Positions 52,557 through 61,079 of a stretch of DNA of 64,000 nucleotides are shown here, piece by piece. Below the pieces are notes generated by a model. The model did no database searches. It saw nothing but the letters and a program-made list of their open reading frames with translations, and was not told the origin of the DNA. The stretch comes from Cryobacterium sp. (GTDB lineage: Bacteria; Actinomycetota; Actinomycetes; Actinomycetales; Microbacteriaceae): assembly GCA_019638975.1 (NCBI GenBank), contig JAHBST010000001.1:19619-83618 (forward strand), read 5' to 3'. Position 1 is the stretch's first letter, and every line of letters begins with the position of its first letter. The position numbers were made by a program, and so were the translations under genes.

Positions 52557-53414
52557 CTAACCGATCGCCAGCAGAGCGATGCCGGTGAGCACGACGGCCG
52601 CTCCCGTGAGGCGTTGAGCCGGATGCGGTTCCTTGAAGAACAGCCATCCGGCAAGGCTTACGAGCACCACGCTCACTTCGCGCGCGGGCGCGACGAGGGA
52701 GACGGGAGCGAGTTGGATGGCGAGAAGAATGAGGATGTAGGCGAGAGGGGCGAGCACGCCCACGAGAATGACGGCGACCCAGTGGCGGCGGGCTGTTGCC
52801 GCAAGAGTGCCACGCGAACGGAGCGCGAGAGGCGCCAGCAGCGCGAACTGGAACATCACGCTTCCCCAATAGAGTCCGACGGCCGGCATTCCACCGAATG
52901 TCACCGCGGCGCTGTCCCACAGGGTATACACCGCGATGAGCACGCCGATCGCGAGTCCGAACAGGATGCCCGCGCGGTTGCCTCCCGGCGTCCCGCGCCC
53001 CGCGAGCCCCGTGATGACGACTCCGGCGATCACCGTCGCGGCCCCGATGAGCGCGACGACGCCGGGCCGCTCGCCGAACAGGATGATCGCGAAGACGACC
53101 GCGAGCAGGGGTCCCGTGCCTCGAGCGAGCGGATACACGACGGAAACATCGCCCGCGCGGTATCCGGCCTGCAGTAGGAAGAAATAGGCGACTTGGAGCG
53201 CGCCGCTCACGATGGCGAGCCAGGCCCAGTGAACCAGGTCCACGCGGGCGGCGGCGAGCGACCAGATCCCGAAAGGAAGGAACACCAGCGTTCCCACGAT
53301 GAAGCTCAGCCAGAGGAACCCGGGGCCGCTTGTGCCGGCACGTTTGATCGCAACATTCCAGATCGCGTGAGCGACGGCCGCAAAGGCGACGAGCGCGAGG
53401 ACGAGCGGCGACAT
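52557..53414 (-). CDS. EamA/DMT family transporter
   Basis: A 285-residue protein with ten predicted transmembrane helices in two homologous halves. The first half has V-A-H-A-I-W-N-V-A-I-K-R-A-G and Y-P-L-A-R-G-T-G-P, both typical of the drug/metabolite transporter superfamily. Substrate unknown. It stands 5 nt after pyrH and 33 nt before frr, inside a block where pyrH and frr are normally adjacent. The ATG at 53414 is chosen over an upstream frame extension inside pyrH. Confidence 0.92.
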   Translation of the reverse strand: MSPLVLALVAFAAVAHAIWNVAIKRAGTSGPGFLWLSFIVGTLVFLPFGIWSLAAARVDLVHWAWLAIVSGALQVAYFFLLQAGYRAGDVSVVYPLARGTGPLLAVVFAIILFGERPGVVALIGAATVIAGVVITGLAGRGTPGGNRAGILFGLAIGVLIAVYTLWDSAAVTFGGMPAVGLYWGSVMFQFALLAPLALRSRGTLAATARRHWVAVILVGVLAPLAYILILLAIQLAPVSLVAPAREVSVVLVSLAGWLFFKEPHPAQRLTGAAVVLTGIALLAIG

Positions 53415-53419
53415 CCTCG

Positions 53420-54133
53420 TCAGTTGCTGACGAGCGTGCCGATGTGTTCCCCGCGGATCGCTTTCGTGATGTTGCCGGCGGGCTCCATCCCGAAGACGAC
53501 CATCGGCATTCCGTTGTCCATGCACAGGCTGAACGCGGTCGAGTCGACGACTTTCAACCCCTGCACGAGAGCCTCCTGATACGTGACGCGTTCGAGCTTG
53601 GCCGCTTTCGCGTTTTTGCGCGGATCCCCGTCATACACGCCATCGACCCCGTTCTTCGCGACGAGCACGACATCCGCACCGATCTCGAGCGCACGCTGTG
53701 CGGCGACGGTATCGGTCGAAAAGTACGGCAGTCCTGCGCCCGCACCGAAAATCACGACGCGACCCTTCTCGAGGTGGCGTTCCGCTCGACGCGGAATATA
53801 GGGCTCGGCGACTTGAGTCATCGAGATCGCGGATTGCACGCGAGTGGCGGCGCCGGCCTGCTCGAGAAAGTCCTGCAGGGCGAGCGCGTTCATGACGGTA
53901 CCGAGCATGCCCATGTAGTCGGCGCGCCCGCGGTCCATGCCTCGCTGGGAGAGTTCAGCGCCGCGGAAGAAGTTCCCGCCGCCGACGACGATGGCGATTT
54001 CCACGTCGGCGGATGCTGCCGCGATTTCTTTCGCGAGACTGCTCACGACATCCGGATTGACTCCGAGCGCGCCGCCGCCGAAGGACTCGCCCGAGAGCTT
54101 GAGAAGAACGCGTCGGGTGTGTGATTCGGTCAT
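53420..54133 (-). CDS. pyrH: Uridylate kinase
   Basis: Phosphorylates UMP to UDP. The 237-residue bacterial-type UMP kinase opens L-L-K-L-S-G-E-S-F and shows [10 protein letters not shown], the [15 protein letters not shown] helix and the [13 protein letters not shown] segment. The ATG at 54133 has AGGAG at 7-nt spacing. A terminator separates it from tsf, but partial readthrough from rpsB-tsf is usual in this block. Confidence 0.97.
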   Translation of the reverse strand: MTESHTRRVLLKLSGESFGGGALGVNPDVVSSLAKEIAAASADVEIAIVVGGGNFFRGAELSQRGMDRGRADYMGMLGTVMNALALQDFLEQAGAATRVQSAISMTQVAEPYIPRRAERHLEKGRVVIFGAGAGLPYFSTDTVAAQRALEIGADVVLVAKNGVDGVYDGDPRKNAKAAKLERVTYQEALVQGLKVVDSTAFSLCMDNGMPMVVFGMEPAGNITKAIRGEHIGTLVSN

Positions 54134-54182
54134 GTTCTCTCCTCGGTTGGCCACTCGTAACAGATTATTCGGTTGTACACGC

Positions 54183-54214
54183 AAAAGGGGCCGGAGACAT
54201 CAGCCTCCGACCCC
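54183..54214 (-). terminator. Rho-independent terminator downstream of tsf
   Basis: On the minus strand GGGG-T-CGGAG and CTCCG-G-CCCC pair around an 8-nt loop, then TTTT (54186-54183) follows. The stem has one mismatch. It would end or attenuate the rpsB-tsf transcript before pyrH. Confidence 0.8.
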
Positions 54215-54227
54215 TCGTACACATCCG

Positions 54228-55055
54228 CTATGCGCCGACCTTGAACCGCGCAAAGCCCGTGACCGTGAGCCCGGCATCTTTCAGAACCTGCCCGATCGTG
54301 AGCTTGTTGTCTTTCGCGTAGTCCTGGTCAAGCAGGGAAACCTGCTTGAAGAAGGCTCCGATGCGTCCCTCGACGATTTTCGGGAGCGCCGCTTCGGGCT
54401 TGCCCTCGTTGCGGGAGATTTCCGTGACAATCTCGCGCTCCTTCTCGACGATGTCGGCAGGAACTTCGTCTCGCGTGAGGTATTGCGGATCGGCGAACGC
54501 GATGTGCTGGGCGACGCTGCGAGCCGTGTCCGCATCGGAGCCGGAGTAACCCACGACGACTCCAACCTGCGGCGGCAAGTCCTTGCTCGTCTTGTGCAGG
54601 TAGATGGCGTGGTGTTCGGCGTCCACGGACGCGACCTGGCGCAATTCGACTTTTTCGCCGAGCACGGCGGAGTCTTCGCTGATCAGGTCCGCGACTGACT
54701 TGGACCCGGCTTGCGCGGCAAGCGCCTCCTCGACCGAACCCGCGCGAGCGGCAGAGGCTGCGGTGAGGACGGCTTCCGCGAGGTTCACGAACTTGTCGCT
54801 CTTCGCGACGAAGTCGGTCTCGCACGCGAGTTCGATCATCGTCGCGGTGCCACCGTTTTCGACCGCGGCGACGAGCCCTTCGCTCGTCGAGCGATCGGCG
54901 CGCTTTGCGTTGTTCTTGGCACCCTTGAGGCGAAGAATCTCGACCGCCTTCTCCATGTCGCCATCTGCTTCGACGAGTGCGTTCTTGCTGTCCATCATTC
55001 CGGTTCCAAGGCGGTCACGGAGCGCCTTGACATCTGCGGCAGTGAAGTTTGCCAT
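54228..55055 (-). CDS. tsf: Elongation factor Ts
   Basis: Nucleotide exchange factor for EF-Tu. The 275-residue product has the N-terminal UBA-like domain with L-R-D-R-L-G-T-G-M-M-D-S-K-N-A-L, the conserved E-L-A-C-E-T-D-F-V-A segment of the core and the C-terminal module. It lies 24 nt downstream of rpsB in the usual operon and is followed by a terminator. Confidence 0.97.
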   Translation of the reverse strand: MANFTAADVKALRDRLGTGMMDSKNALVEADGDMEKAVEILRLKGAKNNAKRADRSTSEGLVAAVENGGTATMIELACETDFVAKSDKFVNLAEAVLTAASAARAGSVEEALAAQAGSKSVADLISEDSAVLGEKVELRQVASVDAEHHAIYLHKTSKDLPPQVGVVVGYSGSDADTARSVAQHIAFADPQYLTRDEVPADIVEKEREIVTEISRNEGKPEAALPKIVEGRIGAFFKQVSLLDQDYAKDNKLTIGQVLKDAGLTVTGFARFKVGA

Positions 55056-55079
55056 GTCGTGTTTCCTTTAGGTTCGTCG

Positions 55080-56258
55080 TTACTTGGTCTCAGTCGCCGC
55101 GTCGGCTTTTGACGGCGTCTTCTTCGCGGCTGGCGCCTTGGCGTCGGCCTTCTTGGCTGCAGGCTTGTCGGCCTTCGCAGGCTTGTCCGCTGCGGGCTCC
55201 CCGGCTGCGGGCTTGTCTGCTGCGGACTTGACGGCTGCGGACTTGACGGCTGCGGGCTTGTCTGCCTTCGCAGCCTTGCCGGCGTCGGGTTTTTCGGCCT
55301 TCGCCGACTTTTCGTCAGCAGCCTTTTCCGCCTTCGGCGCCTTGTCGGCTTCCGGCTTTTCGGCCTTCGGCGCCTTGACGGCTGCGGATTTTTCGGCCTT
55401 CGCAGGCTTATCGGTCACGGGCGTCTCGCCGTCGACGGCAGTGGCCGCATCCGGGGCCGAATCCTCCGCGGGCGACGGCGCCTTGTCGAATTCGGGCGTC
55501 CCGCTGTGCAGAAGCTCAGCTTCCCACTCGGCCATGGGCTCGGCGGCCTCGCCGTCGCCCTCCGACTTCTGGTGGCGCTGGATGAGACCCTCGGCCGCAG
55601 CATCCGCGACGATGCGCGTGAGCAAGGCGACGGAACGGATCGCGTCGTCGTTGCCGGGGATCGGGTACTGCACTTCGTCGGGGTCGCAGTTCGTGTCGAG
55701 GATGCCGATCACCGGGATCCCGAGCTTGCGCGCCTCATCGATCGCGAGGTGCTCCTTCTTGGTGTCGACGACCCACAGCGCCGAGGGTGTGCGGGTGAGG
55801 TTGCGGATACCGCCGAGGCTCTTGTGCAGCTTCGTGAGCTCGCGCTTCTTGATGAGGAGTTCCTTCTTCGTGAAACCTTTCGTCGTGTCGTCGAAGTCGA
55901 TCTCCTCGAGCTCCTTCATGCGCGCAAGACGCTTCGAGACCGTCTGGAAGTTGGTGAGAAGTCCGCCGAGCCACCGCTGGTTCACGAACGGCTGACCGAC
56001 GCGCTGAGCCTGCTCGGCGATCGCGCCTTGCGCTTGCTTCTTCGTGCCGACGAACAGGATCGTGCCGCCGTGCGCGACCGTCTCGCGAACGTAGTCGTAC
56101 GTCTTGTCGATGTAGGCGAGCGACTGCTGCAAGTCGATGATGTGGCTGCCGCTTCGTTCGGTGAGGATGAAACGCTTCATTTTCGGGTTCCAACGGCGGG
56201 TCTGGTGCCCGAAGTGAACGCCGCTATCGAGAAGCTGGCGAATGGTGACAACGGCCAT
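55080..56258 (-). CDS. rpsB: 30S ribosomal protein S2 with a long Ala/Lys/Pro-rich tail
   Basis: S2 binds the 30S head and body junction and is needed for binding of S1-type proteins. The first 250 residues are standard ([18 protein letters not shown] through G-L-I-Q-R-H-Q). Residues from about 255 to 392 (DNA 55083-55496) form a low-complexity tail of K-P-A-K-A-E-K and A-A-D-K-P-like units that roughly alternate positive and negative charge. Ordinary S2 is about 230-270 residues, so this is an unusually long extension. An AAAAGGAG site precedes the ATG at 56258. Confidence 0.97.
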   Translation of the reverse strand: MAVVTIRQLLDSGVHFGHQTRRWNPKMKRFILTERSGSHIIDLQQSLAYIDKTYDYVRETVAHGGTILFVGTKKQAQGAIAEQAQRVGQPFVNQRWLGGLLTNFQTVSKRLARMKELEEIDFDDTTKGFTKKELLIKKRELTKLHKSLGGIRNLTRTPSALWVVDTKKEHLAIDEARKLGIPVIGILDTNCDPDEVQYPIPGNDDAIRSVALLTRIVADAAAEGLIQRHQKSEGDGEAAEPMAEWEAELLHSGTPEFDKAPSPAEDSAPDAATAVDGETPVTDKPAKAEKSAAVKAPKAEKPEADKAPKAEKAADEKSAKAEKPDAGKAAKADKPAAVKSAAVKSAADKPAAGEPAADKPAKADKPAAKKADAKAPAAKKTPSKADAATETK

Positions 56259-56467
56259 GGCCGTCTCCTTTTCTGGCGCACGGCATCCGATGGATGGTGC
56301 ACCGCTCAGTTATTTTCCGCGCCGGTCGGCGTGGAACCTGGTGCCCGGCGCACATCCGCCTGGCTTTCGCCGGACTGAGTGGATGTGTTTGTGCGTTCGC
56401 TCGCTAAGTAACGATCGCTGCGGGCACGCGTAGTCACCCCGAAACCGGGGTGCGAAGATCAATGATA
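56259..56467 (-). promoter_or_regulatory. rpsB: rpsB leader with 5' hairpin
   Basis: On the minus strand a -10-like TATCAT lies at 56467-56462, which puts the transcript start near 56455 and gives a leader of about 195 nt. It begins with a perfect 7-bp hairpin, CACCCCG-loop-CGGGGTG (56436-56453, 4-nt loop). Long structured leaders of ribosomal protein genes commonly serve autoregulation; whether this one binds S2 is inference. No clear -35 was found. Confidence 0.45.
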
Positions 56468-56539
56468 GCAGTGTTTCTGCTCCTCCCCCGGTCGTGATCC
56501 GTCGCCTTGTCCACGGATGAGGCTGCCGGGTTCGATGAG

Positions 56540-57100
56540 ATGTCCGAAACCCTGCAGGCTCGATCCGTGCCCGCCTCGTCATCGACTCATCGCGTCCCGA
56601 AAGTGACCGCGATCGGGATGCTCGTCGTCCTGATGCTCACCGGCATTTCTCCGACCGCAATCGCGCTTCCCGATAGTGAAGCGGGCTCCGGGTGGTCGTG
56701 GCCGGTCGGCTCGCCTCACACCATCGTCCGCGCCTACATCGCGCCCGAAACGGCCTACTCCCGCGGCCATCGCGGAATCGACATCGGCGCCCCGGCGGGC
56801 GCGGACGTGCTCGCCCCAATCGACGGCGTCATCCACTTCTCAGGGTTCGTCGTCGACCGCGATCTCGTATCGATCGATCACGGCGGCGGCGTGATCTCGA
56901 GTTTTGAACCCGTGCTTTCCACGCTCGCCGAAGGAACCGTGGTGCGACGCGGCGAAAGAATCGGTGCCCTGCAGTCCGGCCACTGCGGGGCGCCGTGCCT
57001 CCACCTCGGTGTGCGAGTGCACGGGCAATACGTCTCTCCACTCAATTTTCTCGAGGGACTTGAGCGATCAGTTCTGCTGCCCACGCGTTCGCTCCCGTAG
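56540..57100 (+). CDS. M23 family metallopeptidase-like exported protein
   Basis: A 186-residue exported protein. After a signal helix (V-T-A-I-G-M-L-V-V-L-M-L-T-G-I) comes an M23 domain: G-H-R-G-I-D-I-G-A-P supplies His and Asp zinc ligands, and C-L-H-L-G-V-R-V the third. The catalytic first histidine of the usual H-x-H is a cysteine, a variant often seen in actinobacterial M23 proteins next to rpsB. It would process or regulate peptidoglycan outside the membrane. The ATG at 56540 was chosen over a TTG at 56507. It is divergent from rpsB. Confidence 0.88.
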   Translation: MSETLQARSVPASSSTHRVPKVTAIGMLVVLMLTGISPTAIALPDSEAGSGWSWPVGSPHTIVRAYIAPETAYSRGHRGIDIGAPAGADVLAPIDGVIHFSGFVVDRDLVSIDHGGGVISSFEPVLSTLAEGTVVRRGERIGALQSGHCGAPCLHLGVRVHGQYVSPLNFLEGLERSVLLPTRSLP

Positions 57101-57117
57101 CGGGTTTGCCGTTTCGT

Positions 57118-58020
57118 TCACGCCCGCGGATGCGCAGAGCGATAGCTTTCCTTGAGTCGCTCCGCCGACACGTGAGTGTAGATCTGGGTCGTGCCGAGGC
57201 TCGCGTGCCCGAGCAACTCCTGGACCGCACGAAGGTCGGCTCCGCCATCGAGCAAATGGGTCGCCGCCGTGTGGCGAAACGTGTGGGGCCCGGAAGGCCC
57301 CGACCCGGCGATGTCGATCAGTAGCGAGGCAACGATCTGGTACACGGTGCGAGTGCCCATTCGGTCACCGCGAGCACCGAGGAATACCGCCGGTGTCGCG
57401 CGCACGGCCAGTGCTGGACGTCCATCGTCGAGATAGCGGCTGAGCGCATTCGCCGCGGGAACCCCGAACGGCACGACTCGCTCTTTGGAGCCTTTGCCGG
57501 TCACTCTGACCGTGTGCCGGTCCAGATCGATGCGGTCGAGATCCAGCCCGACGAGTTCGCTCACGCGCAACGCTGACGCGTAGAGCAATTCGATGATCGC
57601 GACGTTACGCAATGCGACGGGATCTCCCGTGGCGGCGAGCGCAATCAGTGAGTCGAGGATGGTGTCGACTTGTTCTCGCGTGAGCACTCGAGGGAGGTGG
57701 GAGTCGGATTTCGGTGCGCGCAATCTGGCTGCGGCATCCGTTTCCACGAGGCCCGTTCGGTGTGCCCACTCGGTGAAACTCCTCGCCGCGGCCGATCGGC
57801 GCGCGAGTGTCGATTTCGCGAGGCCGTCCTGGGATGCCTGCCAGAGCCAGTCGCGAAGCAATTCGAGGTTGAGGTCGCCAACCTGATTCGCGTCGCGGCC
57901 GGATGCGAACGCCGAAAGGTTGGCGAGATCCGTGCGGTAGGAGCGCGCGGTGTTGTCGCTCAGACCCCGCTCGAGGCCGAGTTGGGTGATGAACGACCGC
58001 ACAGCCGACTCGAGGTCCAT
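57118..58020 (-). CDS. xerC: Tyrosine recombinase XerC
   Basis: Resolves chromosome dimers at dif with XerD. The 300-residue protein has an N-terminal core-binding domain ([10 protein letters not shown]) and a catalytic domain with Arg152 (S-A-L-R-V-S-E-L), Lys176, His246 and Arg249 (P-H-T-F-R-H), His272 (L-G-H-A-S) and nucleophile Tyr281 (Q-I-Y-T-H-V). The ATG at 58020 is preferred to a start 18 nt upstream. Its position beside dprA and rpsB is the usual chromosomal one, so it is not a phage integrase. Confidence 0.95.
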   Translation of the reverse strand: MDLESAVRSFITQLGLERGLSDNTARSYRTDLANLSAFASGRDANQVGDLNLELLRDWLWQASQDGLAKSTLARRSAAARSFTEWAHRTGLVETDAAARLRAPKSDSHLPRVLTREQVDTILDSLIALAATGDPVALRNVAIIELLYASALRVSELVGLDLDRIDLDRHTVRVTGKGSKERVVPFGVPAANALSRYLDDGRPALAVRATPAVFLGARGDRMGTRTVYQIVASLLIDIAGSGPSGPHTFRHTAATHLLDGGADLRAVQELLGHASLGTTQIYTHVSAERLKESYRSAHPRA

Positions 58021-58069
58021 GCGTCTATGGTTGCGCACCTCGCCCTGTTCACGAGTCGCGCGCGCCGAA

Positions 58070-59038
58070 TCAGTCCGAGGCGGTCGCCTGGTCGGAGCTC
58101 GCGGCTTCCTGCGAATTGAAGGGCGACTTCTTGCTGGAGAACATTTCGATGCGCTGCTCAGGTGTCATCGCTTCGATTTGCGCCCAGTGTTCCGCGGAGA
58201 ATCCGGTGACTTCTGTTGTGTCGCCGACGGGCACGATCGAGTGCACGATCCGGTCGTCATACACGTGCACGACGTTGAATGCTTGCCCGAAATCGACGCC
58301 CGAGAGAATCCGGTCTTTCGCGGTCAAATCCAGCGTGTAGCACGTGGCGGCCGCGACCGATACCGGGATTCCGGCGAACGTGCTGTGGGTCGAATAATGC
58401 AGGTGGCCGGCGAGGATCGCCTTCACATCCGTTCCGCGGATGACGTCGGCGAGGCGCGATTGTTCTTGCAGTTCGAGCATTCCCATGGCGACGAGAAGCG
58501 GGGTGGGGATCGGCGGATGGTGCATCGCGAGGAGTGTGCCGTGCGGCGCGGGGGTCGCGAGCGTCTCGGCGAGCCAGTCGAGTTGCGGGGCCGTGAGATC
58601 TCCGTGGTGGTAGCCGGGTACGGTCGTGTCGAGCGCGATGATGCGCACACCATTGATGTCGTAGACGCGGTCTTGCGGTATTTCGAACGGATCGGTCTCG
58701 TCGGTGTGGACTGTGTCGAAAAGCTGGCGCGAGTAGTGCAGCCGCTCGTCGTGGTTGCCCATGACCCAGACGACGGTTGCGCCGAGGCGTTCGGCGACGG
58801 GTTCGACGAGTCCGCGAAGCCGTGAGTAGGCATCCGGTTCGCCGAGGTCGGCGAGGTCGCCCGTGAACACGATCGCTTCGGGTTTCGCTCCGGATGCTTC
58901 AAGCTGCGCGAGCGCCTGGCTCACGTGCTCGTCGGTCGGGACGCTGCCGTACAGTGGCCGCCCTCCGCCAAGAAAGTGGGTGTCGCTGATGTGCGCGATC
59001 GTGTGGAGCGGTGCCGAGTATTGTCCGAGTTGGATCAC
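58070..59038 (-). CDS. Calcineurin-like metallophosphoesterase (CpdA/Rv0805-like)
   Basis: A 322-residue class III phosphodiesterase-like protein with all five metal-binding segments: H-I-S-D-T-H-F, F-T-G-D-L-A-D, M-G-N-H-D-E-R, A-M-H-H-P-P and A-G-H-L-H-Y. The order and spacing match CpdA and Rv0805, which hydrolyse cyclic nucleotides and other phosphodiesters. Actual substrate unknown. The C-terminal tail of about 40 residues is Ser/Gln-rich. It is followed at 57118 by xerC on the same strand. Confidence 0.92.
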   Translation of the reverse strand: MIQLGQYSAPLHTIAHISDTHFLGGGRPLYGSVPTDEHVSQALAQLEASGAKPEAIVFTGDLADLGEPDAYSRLRGLVEPVAERLGATVVWVMGNHDERLHYSRQLFDTVHTDETDPFEIPQDRVYDINGVRIIALDTTVPGYHHGDLTAPQLDWLAETLATPAPHGTLLAMHHPPIPTPLLVAMGMLELQEQSRLADVIRGTDVKAILAGHLHYSTHSTFAGIPVSVAAATCYTLDLTAKDRILSGVDFGQAFNVVHVYDDRIVHSIVPVGDTTEVTGFSAEHWAQIEAMTPEQRIEMFSSKKSPFNSQEAASSDQATASD

Positions 59039-59047
59039 CGTTCAAGC

Positions 59048-59752
59048 TTATGGGGCGCTGGGTTCGCTCGGCGGTGCGTCGAGGGGTTCCGGTGCGGGTT
59101 TCGCTACCCCTGACCGCAAGTGCGACGGCGTCGCCGCGGGCACAAGCGTTGTGCCCGGGGACTTCGTCAGCAGCGCCGCGAGGTCTTCGTCGATGAGGGC
59201 TCGCATCCTGTCGTCCCGATGCCGTTCGTAATCAGCGTCTCGAGGGAGGTTTTCGATGTCGAGATTGTTTTCGATGTTTGCTGCGATCTCTCGCCATGCG
59301 TCTTTGCGCGCTGAGTCGACGAGGTGGGTAAGGAAGTCTGCGTCGGTCATTTGCTTCCGCAACTCGCGGCCCACATTTTCGGAAACCTCTTTGCGATGCT
59401 CCATGTTCTCGAGATCGTCGTAGCTGTACCCTTGCGAGTCGCGTTCGCTATTGGGGTTCAAGCGGAACTTCGTGATGAGCCCGGACAGGTACTCGACCTC
59501 GAGGTCGGTTTCCGTGGCAAGTTGCGCGAGTGCCGTTCGAGCGTCGTCTCGTGAGTGTTCAAGGAACCACGGTTGCTTGTCGGTAAGGATTTTCTTAATG
59601 AATCGGTTCTTGACCGCCATTCGGCTCGCGTATTCGGCAAGCAGCAGGCCTTCTTCGGTTGCTTCCTCGACGGTGAGGAACGCGTGCGGCGGCAGCATCG
59701 AGGAGTCGAACGGTTTCGCTGCGACGATTTTGGCGCGCCGACGAAACCACAT
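59048..59752 (-). CDS. Conserved hypothetical protein, helical
   Basis: A 234-residue soluble, charged protein of no recognised family. It starts M-W-F-R-R-R-A-K-I-V, is mostly alpha-helical (A-E-Y-A-S-R-M-A-V-K-N-R-F-I-K-K and R-K-D-A-W-R-E-I-A-A-N-I-E) and ends in a Pro/Ala-rich tail. Its start and codon use look like those of its neighbours. The stop is 9 nt before the phosphoesterase start, so both may be co-transcribed. Confidence 0.75.
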   Translation of the reverse strand: MWFRRRAKIVAAKPFDSSMLPPHAFLTVEEATEEGLLLAEYASRMAVKNRFIKKILTDKQPWFLEHSRDDARTALAQLATETDLEVEYLSGLITKFRLNPNSERDSQGYSYDDLENMEHRKEVSENVGRELRKQMTDADFLTHLVDSARKDAWREIAANIENNLDIENLPRDADYERHRDDRMRALIDEDLAALLTKSPGTTLVPAATPSHLRSGVAKPAPEPLDAPPSEPSAP

Positions 59753-59804
59753 CGTTGTCTTCGCCGCCTCTCACGATCGGTACCGCCGGCTCGATGCCAC
59801 TAGG

Positions 59805-61079
59805 TTACTTTGATCCTCCGGCACTCCGATCGGCGATGCCGACTTTCACCCAGCCTGATGCTCGCTCCGTCGCGGCACCGTCGATTTGCATGGCCCCCAG
59901 CACGCTTTGCACTGTTGCGATGGAGAGCCCCGACCGTGCCGCGATGTCGTCGACGAGCCGAGCGGAACGCGTGCTCATGGCATCCGAAACCCGCACACTG
60001 TCGGCACTCGGTTCGGAAGCAGTGACGGGCGGTTGCGAACGCGATTCGCTTCCGTCGGCCGTCGCGCCCGCCCGTTCCCGGTCGCCCGAGTGCGGCGCGA
60101 GTTCGGCCATTTCGTCCGCGTTCGTCACGCATACTGCATCGAATTCGCGGATGAGGCGATGGCAACCGGCTGAGGCTGCGCTCGTCACCGGGCCGGGCAC
60201 CGCTCCGAGCGGGCGGCCGAGCGCTGCCGCGTGCCCGGCCGTATTGAGCGAGCCGGAGCGCCACCCTGCCTCGAGGACGATCGTTGCGCCGCTCATCGCC
60301 GCGATGAGCCTGTTCCTTTGCAAGAATCGCCACTTCGTCGGAGCGGCCCCGCAAGGGAGTTCGGAGACGACGGCACCGGCATCCACAATTCTGGTGAGCA
60401 GCGCTTCGTGGCCGCTCGGGTAGAACCGGTCGACTCCTCCAGCAAGGACGGCGATCGTCTGGCCCGAGCTCGCGAGCGCCGCGCGGTGCGCCATGCCGTC
60501 GATCCCGTACGCGGCGCCCGACACTATCGTGTAGCCGCGATCGACGAGCCCCGCGGATGCCTCCATCGCGACGTGCTCGCCGTATCCGGTCGCGGCCCTC
60601 GCGCCGACGAGGGCGATGGAGGTTGCCGCAGTTTCGAGCGTGGATTCTCTCCCGCGCAGCCAAAGCGCGACGGGCGCGTGCGGCCCCAGGTCGTCGAATC
60701 CGCCCGGCCAGGCTACGTCGCCCGGAATGAGCAAGCGCACCCCGTACCTGGCCGCTTGCTTGAGTGCGAGGAGTGCGACGCGCGATTGAAGCCGGGGCAG
60801 CCAGCGCTCCACCGCTTGCTCGAGGTCTTCTCGCGTCGCGAGCCCGTCGATCGCGGCGACAAGCGTGTCGAGGCTTGCGCGCGAGACGATGGCATCCAGC
60901 GCCTTTGTCGCACCCATCGCCGCGATCAGAATTCCGGCCACACGGTCTCCCGGCTCCACGATCCCCGTCCAGGCCGCTCGCGCAAAACGTTCGTGAACGC
61001 CGTCGGTGTCGAGTTCCTCTCCCGCGATCGCCCGCACGAGCGGCGCGACTTCCGCGTCCTTCAAACCGAGAATGCTCAT
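59805..61079 (-). CDS. dprA: DNA-processing protein DprA
   Basis: Binds incoming single-stranded DNA and loads RecA in transformation; also common in species not known to take up DNA. The 424-residue product has the Rossmann core with V-G-A-R-A-A-T-G-Y-G, S-G-A-A-Y-G-I-D-G-M-A-H and Q-R-N-R-L-I-A-A-M-S-G, plus a C-terminal winged-helix region. The frame is open far upstream through yifB, but the ATG at 61079 overlaps the yifB stop by 4 nt and starts the family sequence. Confidence 0.95.
   Translation of the reverse strand: MSILGLKDAEVAPLVRAIAGEELDTDGVHERFARAAWTGIVEPGDRVAGILIAAMGATKALDAIVSRASLDTLVAAIDGLATREDLEQAVERWLPRLQSRVALLALKQAARYGVRLLIPGDVAWPGGFDDLGPHAPVALWLRGRESTLETAATSIALVGARAATGYGEHVAMEASAGLVDRGYTIVSGAAYGIDGMAHRAALASSGQTIAVLAGGVDRFYPSGHEALLTRIVDAGAVVSELPCGAAPTKWRFLQRNRLIAAMSGATIVLEAGWRSGSLNTAGHAAALGRPLGAVPGPVTSAASAGCHRLIREFDAVCVTNADEMAELAPHSGDRERAGATADGSESRSQPPVTASEPSADSVRVSDAMSTRSARLVDDIAARSGLSIATVQSVLGAMQIDGAATERASGWVKVGIADRSAGGSK

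Noticed and set aside
50418-53177. 919-codon plus-strand open frame over cdsA, frr and the EamA gene
   Set aside because: Composition is biased to Arg, Glu and His and all three opposite genes are certain.
57118-58020. xerC as an integrase of a mobile element
   Set aside because: It has the chromosomal XerC length and context and no element genes or attachment repeats lie nearby.
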